Positions 1 through 6,700 of a DNA stretch of 6,793 nucleotides are shown here, one piece after another; positions within the stretch are counted from its first letter, which is position 1; each line of letters starts with the position of its first letter. Position numbers and translations under genes: made by a program. The stretch comes from CAZVJA01 sp964626885. GTDB lineage: Bacteria > Planctomycetota > Planctomycetia > Planctomycetales > Planctomycetaceae. A model generated the notes under the pieces. The model was given only the letters and a program-made list of their open reading frames with translations, was not told the DNA's origin and made no database searches. The stretch covers positions 1 through 6,793 of the forward strand of contig CAZVJA010000259.1 of assembly GCA_964626885.1 (NCBI GenBank). The letters run 5' to 3'.

Positions 1-2174
1 TCCCGAAACGCATCGAGGTCGGCCTGAAGTTGGCGGTACAGCCAGAAGATGCAGGCATAGCCGAGCCCTCCGCCGACACTCAGCACGCTCATGGATAGCT
101 GGCCGCTGATACCCAGGTCGGGCCAGATGTGCGGCACGACGATCAACAGCGCGATCGACAGCAGCGGCAGCATGGCTGCCGTGACAAGATACCGCGGCAT
201 CAGCACGCCCAGCCGGTTGAGTGATGCTTTATCTCCCACTGCCGAGGGGTCTGCTTCCAGCAAGGCCGGATACAGCACCCGCAAAGTGTAAAGCGTGATT
301 ATGAAAAAGGGGTAGGCCGCCGCGACCAGCCCGCACAGCACCAGCGACGAAAAGAAATGGATGTAGACATGTGCCGGCAACGAGCCGGCCGCCAGTCGAA
401 TGCTGATCGGATAGGCAATCCCCGCGATCGTCCATTCAATCACGCTAATCAGTCCGGCGTAATGCCCCAGCCGCAGGCAGAGCCTTTCCAGCGAATGCAG
501 CTCTCGCAAAGAATCCTTCTCGCGGCGCGGTTTTGTGACGCCGCGCCAGAGCACCCACCCAAGATATCCCGCGAGGGCCATGCCGATCGGATAGGCGATG
601 CCGTTGATGATCAATTGCGTGCGGTCGAACGCCGCGATTTGAGTCGAATCGAGGTGTTCGACGATTTCCTTGCGGTTGTGCCAGTAGTTCCACACTCCGG
701 CCAACGCATTCGGCAAGATCGTTGCCAGCACTACGGTCACGATTGTAAACGGTCTTAGTTTCACACGGAGGCTGGAGGGATCGGGATGCAGGAGCGCCTG
801 GATGTGCGGTTTCATGCACAACTCCAGCCGCCGCGCCAGTTCCGCGCCGTCGGTCCAGCGCTCGGCCGGGTCGGGATGGAGGCATTTTTCCAGGATGGCA
901 TGCAGCCCGGGAGGACAGTCGGCGGGCAAGGGGGGGGCGGATTTCGGGTCGACGCCACTGCGGCGCCGGTCGGTCATTCGACCCAGAGTACTGGTCCATC
1001 CGCCGTGCACTTCTTCTTCCACGAACGGCCTGTTCCCCGCGAGCAATTCCCAGAGCATAACGCCGAGCGAGTAAAGATCGCTGCGCCCGTCGAGGCTGTC
1101 CGGGGAGCGATCGTGCGCGGGGTTGCACGCTTCGAGCTGCTCGGGCGACATGTACGCCAGACTGCCGCCGAAGTAGGCCGCCGGGGTTGCTCCTTCGAGC
1201 TTCGAGCTGAAGCTGATGTTGAAGTCGGCCAGCTTCGGCACTCCCTCGGCACTCAACAGGACATTGGCGGGCTTGAGATCGCGATGCAGCACCCCTTTGC
1301 CATGGGCGTAGTCGAGTGCCCGCGCCAACCGGCTGCCGATCCAGCAGACGACCTCCGGCCACGTGAATCCCCCCAGTTTCTCGCGGAGCGAGGATTCCAC
1401 CGGGCGCGACTCTCCTCTGTCCTCCAAAGCGCGATCGACGATTTCGAGGAGCAGTTTTCCGGAACGTTTTGCGGCCGGTGTTCGCTTCACCTTTTGAAGC
1501 AGCGATTGCAGCGTTCCGCCGGCGACATACTGCATGTACAACAGTCGAAGCTGCTTGTCGACGATTTGTCGCTGGTCGTACACCCGCACGATGAAGTCAT
1601 GATCCAGCTGCGCTAGCGTCTGCGGCTCGCTGCTGTTATCGACGGAGACTTTCAGGGCGACGAGCCGTTGCATCGATTTCTGCCGCGCTAAAAAAACCCT
1701 TGCGAACGCTCCTTTGCCAAGCTGTGCTAGGAGATCGAACTCATCCAGAGTCTGCCCGACTTCAACTTCTTCCAGCCGCTGGTGCTTGTCGGGTTTGAAT
1801 GGTCCGGTGGGGACGTAGGCCTGCTCCAGGCCGAGCAGCCGCGCAAGTTCGTTCGCCTGACCTGGAAACGCGTCCAGATACTCCTGTGGATCAGCCGCCA
1901 GTCCCGCCTGCCGTCGGATGTGAAATTCTTCGTAGACCAGATCCGATGGTACGCCGCCGGTTGCCAACTCGGGGAATTCACGGACGTAGTCAAAAATGCG
2001 TTTTGGGTAGTTCCGTTCGAGCCAGCGATATTCGAGGTCGACTTTGATCAACTCCACGAGCGTAAGGCGGCGGATCTCTCCCGAAGGAGGAAGATACTCG
2101 CCGATGTGTGGCGGTTTGGACGACGCTTCCCAGTCGCTGACGAATCGTTCCAGGTACGATGCCAGCAGCGACAT
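1..2174 (-). CDS. Membrane-anchored Hanks-type Ser/Thr protein kinase, C-terminus cut off by the window edge
   Basis: This gene probably transfers phosphate from ATP to Ser/Thr of target proteins at the cytoplasmic membrane. 724 codons are visible from the ATG at 2174. Residues 1-145 form an N-terminal region of the type seen in planctomycete kinases. The kinase domain spans about 147-455: Gly-rich loop LGKGAFARV (152-160), VALK lysine K175, HRDLKPAN (297-304), DFN (317-319) where DFG is usual, SPE (343-345), D366 in SDLYSLG, and the late Arg R439. About six hydrophobic segments follow (near 475-494, 521-542, 573-594, 603-628, 662-681, 694-712). The frame is open past base 1, and only a short tail is probably missing. 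The start is uncertain: neither the ATG at 2174 nor an in-frame GTG at 2222 (16 residues longer) has a clear Shine-Dalgarno site. It is divergent from the sigma gene. The kinase assignment is very secure; substrate and signal are unknown. Confidence 0.93.
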   Translation of the reverse strand, partial: MSLLASYLERFVSDWEASSKPPHIGEYLPPSGEIRRLTLVELIKVDLEYRWLERNYPKRIFDYVREFPELATGGVPSDLVYEEFHIRRQAGLAADPQEYLDAFPGQANELARLLGLEQAYVPTGPFKPDKHQRLEEVEVGQTLDEFDLLAQLGKGAFARVFLARQKSMQRLVALKVSVDNSSEPQTLAQLDHDFIVRVYDQRQIVDKQLRLLYMQYVAGGTLQSLLQKVKRTPAAKRSGKLLLEIVDRALEDRGESRPVESSLREKLGGFTWPEVVCWIGSRLARALDYAHGKGVLHRDLKPANVLLSAEGVPKLADFNISFSSKLEGATPAAYFGGSLAYMSPEQLEACNPAHDRSPDSLDGRSDLYSLGVMLWELLAGNRPFVEEEVHGGWTSTLGRMTDRRRSGVDPKSAPPLPADCPPGLHAILEKCLHPDPAERWTDGAELARRLELCMKPHIQALLHPDPSSLRVKLRPFTIVTVVLATILPNALAGVWNYWHNRKEIVEHLDSTQIAAFDRTQLIINGIAYPIGMALAGYLGWVLWRGVTKPRREKDSLRELHSLERLCLRLGHYAGLISVIEWTIAGIAYPISIRLAAGSLPAHVYIHFFSSLVLCGLVAAAYPFFIITLYTLRVLYPALLEADPSAVGDKASLNRLGVLMPRYLVTAAMLPLLSIALLIVVPHIWPDLGISGQLSMSVLSVGGGLGYACIFWLYRQLQADLDAFR
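39..752 (-). other. C-terminal multi-span membrane region of the kinase
   Basis: Residues about 475-712 hold six hydrophobic stretches separated by short polar or basic loops, for example KPRREK at 548-553. GIAYPI occurs twice (525-530 and 585-590), and a related AAYPFFI occurs at 619-625, so three membrane segments share an Ala-Tyr-Pro core. The kinase domain is predicted to be cytoplasmic. No known sensor domain was recognised in the loops, so sensing may happen within the membrane. Helix limits are by eye. Confidence 0.7.
810..1736 (-). other. Protein kinase catalytic domain with DFN motif
   Basis: This is the catalytic part of the kinase, residues about 147-455. ATP-binding and catalytic residues are in order: Gly-rich loop, K175, catalytic D299 in HRD, N304, metal-binding D317, SPE and R439. 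The region after the VALK lysine is short, with E183 as the likely alpha-C Glu just before LAQLDH. The DFG glycine is replaced by Asn (N319, bases 1218-1226 for the triplet). The retained Lys, Asp and Asn residues argue for an active enzyme. Confidence 0.9.
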
Positions 2175-2392
2175 CGTCGATTCGGAATCGTCAAGTGAAA
2201 ATGATCCGGTAGAATGCGGCACAAACGCGGTCCATAAAAAACGTTTCTTGGCCGGCGTTGCCCGATTCGTCGATCGGCTTGGGGGATGCCGGTTTCTCCT
2301 CGACTTGACTCCATCGTATAGTACGAAATGATTGTTTGCTCTGATACACTCCTGACGGGGACAATCCGTGCAATACCCCTGAGGGCGGCAGC
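2175..2392. promoter_or_regulatory. Divergent intergenic region between kinase and sigma factor genes
   Basis: These 218 bases separate the two divergent starts, so both promoters are expected here. On the plus strand a TTGACT at 2305-2310 is a good -35 match, but the hexamer 17 bases later (ATGATT, 2328-2333) is poor. A TATAGT at 2317-2322 is a good -10 match without a good -35. CGTA and TACG flank TAG at 2315-2325, a small inverted repeat. No element is strong enough to name the promoter. If the GTG at 2222 is the true kinase start, the region shrinks to 170 bases. Confidence 0.4.
2381..2385 (+). promoter_or_regulatory. Ribosome binding site of the sigma factor gene
   Basis: GAGGG lies seven bases before the ATG at 2393, a normal Shine-Dalgarno position, and supports that start. 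It is notable because the divergent kinase gene has no comparable site. Confidence 0.55.
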
Positions 2393-3043
2393 ATGGTTGA
2401 CGTCGATATTCCACAGGACGGCGATGATGAGCTTATCGACCGCATCAAACGCGGGGACAGCGCGGCATTGGCGGATTTCATCGAAAACCGACGTCCGCAA
2501 CTCACAGCGTTCATCGAGCGAAACCTGAGCGATGCCCTGCGCAGGAAGATTGAGGCGGCCGACATCATCCAGGAGTTAAGCATCAACGCGGTCGATTCGG
2601 TCGACGAAATGGAATTGGGGAGCCGCGATCCCTTTTCATGGCTCTGCCAACTCGCCGAAAGACGGATCATCGATGCGCATCGCCGGTTCTTCGGCGCGCA
2701 AAAGCGATCGGGGAGCAAAGAGCGGGCACTCGACGCTCGCGGCGAGAATTCGCAGCAGGCGGGGTTCATTGATGTGTTGGTGGCGAGCATGACGACTCCC
2801 AGCCGCGCGTTCTCGCGGAATCAGAAAGAGTTGCGCTTGCTGGTGGCGCTCGAGAGCCTACCGGAGGATGCTCGCAATGCGCTACGGATGCGGTATGTGG
2901 AAGGACTTCCTTCTAAGGAAATCGCCGAGAAACTTGGTAAGACCGACGGGGCCACGCGGGTGCTGCTGACCCGCTCGTTGGCCCGGTTGCAAGAGATACT
3001 TAGCGGAGACAGCGAATTTCAAAGTTTTCTCGGTGGCAAGTAG
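2393..3043 (+). CDS. ECF-like RNA polymerase sigma-70 family factor
   Basis: This 216-residue protein probably binds core RNA polymerase and directs it to a set of promoters. Region sigma-2 covers about residues 11-107. It contains DIIQE (57-61), matching the core-binding segment, and FSWLCQLAERRIIDAHRR (81-98), matching the -10 recognition and melting part. A linker (about 108-145) is followed by sigma-4 (about 148-203): LPEDARNALRMRYVEGL, then the helix-turn-helix SKEIAEKLGKTDGATRVLL. There is no sigma-3, which fits the ECF class. Length is slightly above a typical ECF factor. The ATG is supported by GAGGG seven bases upstream. No anti-sigma gene lies nearby; the divergent membrane kinase is the obvious candidate regulator, which is inference. 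The family call is firm; the ECF subgroup and regulon cannot be read here. Confidence 0.92.
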   Translation: MVDVDIPQDGDDELIDRIKRGDSAALADFIENRRPQLTAFIERNLSDALRRKIEAADIIQELSINAVDSVDEMELGSRDPFSWLCQLAERRIIDAHRRFFGAQKRSGSKERALDARGENSQQAGFIDVLVASMTTPSRAFSRNQKELRLLVALESLPEDARNALRMRYVEGLPSKEIAEKLGKTDGATRVLLTRSLARLQEILSGDSEFQSFLGGK

Positions 3044-3132
3044 TCGTCGCTGCAAGTGCGGTCCGCTCTGCCTGTCGAAAAGAGACGCCGAGGTTGCGGA
3101 AGAGAACGGATCACAATAGTCGCAACAAGGTT

Positions 3133-3335
3133 CAAAGGTGTTCAATTCCGTGCGCGTACGTCCCCGCGATATTCTTCACTCTTTCTTCACCCTTGCGCGG
3201 ACGTTGTCGGAGAGTTCCAACTCCAAATCAGATCGCAGGTTGCTGGAAAACTGATCGTAGGTGACCTATCTGGAACAGTTCTGGGGGCTTCCAAAGGTGC
3301 TCATCAAAGGTGTTCAAGCCGATGAGCATCTTTGG
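3133..3335. repeat. Short repeat family CAAAGGTGTTCA, three direct and one inverted copy
   Basis: CAAAGGTGTTCA occurs at 3133-3144 and 3305-3316; both copies extend one base to CAAAGGTGTTCAA. A one-mismatch copy, CAAAGGTGCTCA, is at 3292-3303. An inverted copy, TGAGCATCTTTG, is at 3323-3334. The copies at 3292 and 3305 are 13 bases apart. They could be binding sites for a regulator or remnants of duplicated sequence. Function is unknown. Confidence 0.5.
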
Positions 3336-3337
3336 AG
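3289..3337. repeat. Long stem-loop in the convergent intergenic region
   Basis: CCAAAGGTGCTCATC (3291-3305) pairs with GATGAGCATCTTTGG (3321-3335): 15 pairs, one of them a G-T wobble, around a 15-base loop. The pair 3290-3336 and a wobble 3289-3337 lengthen the stem. It lies about 245 bases after the sigma stop and about 375 bases past the giant protein stop. No T-run follows on either strand, so a classic intrinsic terminator is doubtful. It may act as a bidirectional roadblock, an RNA processing site or an operator. Confidence 0.6.
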
Positions 3338-3462
3338 CGACGAATTGATCGAAGAATACTTCTCAGATCCGCGAGTTCTGCTAGAGACGCTGCATTGGCA
3401 GGCAGAGCATTGCCGTAGATCGAAAATGCGATCTTGCAGCGCCATTGGCTTGCGAGGGCCAG

Positions 3463-3494
3463 CTGACTTCGACGCAAATGGCTGTCGAACTCAG
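3463..3494. repeat. Second stem-loop in the convergent intergenic region
   Basis: CTGACTTCGAC (3463-3473) and GTCGAACTCAG (3484-3494) form an 11-base stem with one C-C mismatch around a 10-base loop. There is no following T-run on either strand. It lies between the long hairpin and the end of the giant protein gene, where a terminator for the minus-strand gene could be expected. Confidence 0.4.
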
Positions 3495-3710
3495 TGACAA
3501 ACGCAGATCCTTCGCCGATTCTACCCCTCTTTTCGCCTGCGTCTACGACGATTTGGAACGCCCCACCCGAGCGCATTGACGATACGTTCGAGCGAGTCCA
3601 TGTCACTGGTGGAGCATAGGGTCAGCGAAGTCTCGGGTCTTGCACACACTCCCGCGGCGCCGCAGATGAAGCTCCTTGGGAGTCACGCTAGGTTTCGTTG
3701 TATTCACTTC

Positions 3711-6700
3711 TTATACCAGGCTGAGAGATGGAAACAGGACCCAGCCCATGAAGAAGTTGTCGATCTCCTCGTTGACATCGGCCTGGGTCTGGTTGGCGGT
3801 ATCGGTGGTCGAATCCGAGGATGTCGAGCTCGAGGCTGCCGAACCAATCGATCCCGTCGAGTCAGCTGATGCCGTGTCGGAGACGGCGATCGGCGTTGAA
3901 TTCGCCGTCGGAGACGAAAGGACTAACGGGTCGCTTTGCACTGTGTAAAGTGCGAAGGCGTTCCCTGAACCGGGTGCCAAAGCTGTACTGGACGGCGAGC
4001 TGCTGGACGACTGTGCGAGGAGCGGGGACGAAGAGGAACCGCCGCTGCTCGGAGCCATCAAGGCCGCAGGACCGTCTAGAATAGTGACGTCTTCGGATTG
4101 AACACCGTTTTCGTCGGCTCCGGTGACATTGACGATTGCGATCGTGACGAGCTCATTCCCTTCCGCGTCGTTGGCGTCTCCCAGGCCGGTCAAAGTGATG
4201 CTGGCGCTGGTCTGGCCTGCGGGAATGAGAATGGTCGTTACCGGCGTGACAGCGGCTTCCGTAATCGCGTACCCATTGATCGGGTTCGCCGTATCGGATG
4301 CCCATTGACCGCCTGGAGCAAGTTCGCCGCTGGCCTCCAATGAGAAGGAGAGATCGACAATCCTGCCGGGAGCGATGACCGGATCACCGAACTGGTTGAT
4401 GAGGAATCCTTTGAACGGAACCACGTACTCGTACTCATGGCCGTCGGCGGATGCCGCACCGGTAATGTTGCCGAGCACGACCGGCCCTTTGTCCTTCACG
4501 AAGACCACCTTGTCGTCGGTCGAGACTGCCGGATTGTTTTCCTGGTAGACCCATTGGGTGTAGTTATCATACGTGCCCGGGAGAATATTGACAAAACCGG
4601 GATCGAACGGACCCTGCGTTGCCCACGAATTGTAGGGAACTGTGGAATCAAACTGGTCGTTCGACTGCTGCTCGAAAGCGAGGTTGCGTGACGCGTCGTC
4701 GGTGGCACCGTGGTTGAGATAGTTGCCGGTGTTGAAGGCACCGTTGAAATACTCGATCTCGGCGTTCATGTCGTACCCGCCGGTCGTCGGGTAATACCCA
4801 CCTTCGTGCAGTTCGTAACCTGTGGCGTCATTATTGTCGACATCCATGGTGACGATAATGTAGTACCGGCCGGCGGCCAAGCCGTTTGCCAGATCTTCAA
4901 TTTGCGTCCGGCCAATCTCTCCATCGGCTTTGAAGTAGAAATAGAAGTTATGATCGTCGTGCGTGACTGCGTACTGAAGCACGTCAACGTCGGGATGATC
5001 AACCGGCAGCGGCGTATTGCCGGCGCCAGTTGTATCGGTATCGTGCGTGTCCCCCAGCGGGTCGTTGAAGAACTCGATATTCGGGTTGGCATGCCAGTCC
5101 GCGAAGTTACCGTCGATGCTGATCGGTGCATTGCTGGAAGTGACACGATAATCGGTGTTGTTTGCCGCCGAGCCCGTGAAACCGAGTTGGACAACGACGT
5201 CATGATCGACGGGGCTAGTGAGGAAAGCCGTGATGGTGGTCGCGCCGCCGTTTTCACCGATCGAATTGCCACCGACGCTTAAGGAAACGAGCGGCGGGAA
5301 GGGGGTGTCGTCATTCACGATTGTGCCGGCGCCGCTGCCGTCGCCGATGACCGCACCACCCGTCACATTGGAAAGCACGAGCGACAGCGTTTCGTCATCT
5401 TCAGAGAACAGTTCCCCGATGATCGGCACGGCCACGGTATGCACGATTTCTCCCGGAGCGAAGATGAGCGTTCCGCTCAGGGGGAGGAAATCGACGCCGG
5501 GGATCGCGGTGCCGGCGATCGTCGAATAATCGACAGTGACCGTGCTGGTGCTGAACTTGGTCAGGAAAACATTAAACAACAGTACATGTGGATCGGCGTC
5601 GCTGCGGAAGACGGCCATGCTGTCCACACCACCGGAGCCGTACCGGACGGCGCTGATGATATCCGGATCTCCGTCAAGATCGACATCCGCCGCGGCCACG
5701 GCGTAAGGAATATGGAAGTTTCCGATGGAAAGGAACTCCGGTGCTCCGAACGAGCCGCTGCCGTCGTTGAACAGGACCGAAAGAACGTGATCGTCCACGT
5801 CGTCATTGGAGACGATCAGGTCCAGATCTCCATCCACGTCGAGATCCGCCGCGGTCAGCGACAGGACAGATGGACCGGCGGCGAACGTGAGCGGCGCCTG
5901 GAACGTTCCGTTACCGTTGCCCAAGAGGACGGAAACTGTATTGACGTTTCCCGGACCATTGGGATTAAACGCGAGATTCGTCACGGCGACATCGACCTTG
6001 TTGTCGCCGTTGAAATCACCCAGGACCAATGATCGCGGCCGAAGTCCTGCTGGAGCCGAACTGACCGTGAACGTGCCGGTACCGTCATTTTGCAGGATCG
6101 AGACGGTTGTCGACTGAAGACCGTTATCGGCGACGACCAAATCGAGATCGCCGTCGCCGTCAATATCGCCGGCCTTCACTTCCATCGGACCGGAGCCGAC
6201 GGCGATGGTTGTGGCGGGGATGAATCCGAAAGCCGCATTGCCATTGTTCCACCGGATGGTCACATGACCGTCGGGATTTGCCACAGCCAGATCGACGTCG
6301 CCGTCTTCGTCGAAGTCACCCGACGTAATTCCGCTGGGCAGGGTGCCGGCGGGCGCACCAGAGCCGAGTACGAACGTGGCATCACCATTATTGATGAGCA
6401 CTGAAATGGCGGCGTCGCGAGTCACCGCGACATCGAGGTCGCCGTCGCCGTCGAGATCGGAGACCACGGCGGAAGTAGGATTGCTCCCGGTACTCCAACT
6501 CGTTCCAGGGCTGAAGGTGCCGTCCCCTCGATTCAGCATGACGGAGATTGAATTGCCGATCGTGTTCACCTGGATCACATCGACATACCCGTCGCCGTTC
6601 ATATCACCTGTGGTGACCCAATTGGGACGGCCACTGACCGTGTTTGTGCTGGTGTTGTAAAACTCCGGCTGGACTCCAAAACCGGTAGTGAAGTTGCCGT

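Larger units (their letters stand above)
3044..3710. other. Convergent intergenic region without a convincing gene
   Basis: These 667 bases lie between the stops of the sigma gene and the giant protein gene. The open frames in either direction are short and unlike any family recognised here. What is visible is structure: a long hairpin at 3289-3337, a second at 3463-3494, a small one at 3417-3434 (AGATCG, loop AAAATG, CGATCT), a perfect palindrome GCGGCGCCGC at 3654-3663, and a short repeat family. Transcription from both sides should end here, but no hairpin followed by a T-run typical of an intrinsic terminator was found. Decayed coding sequence or an uncharacterised structured RNA are both possible. 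Confidence 0.6.

Noticed and set aside
445..1616. Long open frames on both strands across the kinase gene (305 and 276 codons)
   Set aside because: They are out-of-frame shadows: the kinase frame carries every catalytic motif in order, while these are Arg/Ala/Gly-rich without a domain.
3056..3325. Plus-strand 89-codon frame after the sigma gene
   Set aside because: Composition rich in Arg, Cys and Ser, no ribosome site, and no recognisable domain.
3261..3497. Plus-strand GTG-started frame of 78 codons with a protein-like stretch (DELIEEYFSDPRVLLETL)
   Set aside because: It has no good ribosome site, starts right after an in-frame stop, contains the long hairpin, and its second half looks random. 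It may be a gene remnant but cannot be supported.
3304..3606. Minus-strand frame of 100 codons, and a neighbouring-frame MDSLERIVNALG resembling the end of an Xre-type DNA-binding domain
   Set aside because: The similarity covers about 12 residues and would need a frameshift to continue. No helix-turn-helix is visible upstream. Chance is the likeliest explanation.
3672..3682. Possible terminator of the giant protein gene (CTCC-TTG-GGAG)
   Set aside because: A four-base stem without a T-run is too weak to call.
4710..6032. Plus-strand frames of about 190-197 codons opposite the giant protein
   Set aside because: They are antisense to the repeated Asp/Gly-rich coding sequence, which keeps the opposite strand open. 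The products have no domain.
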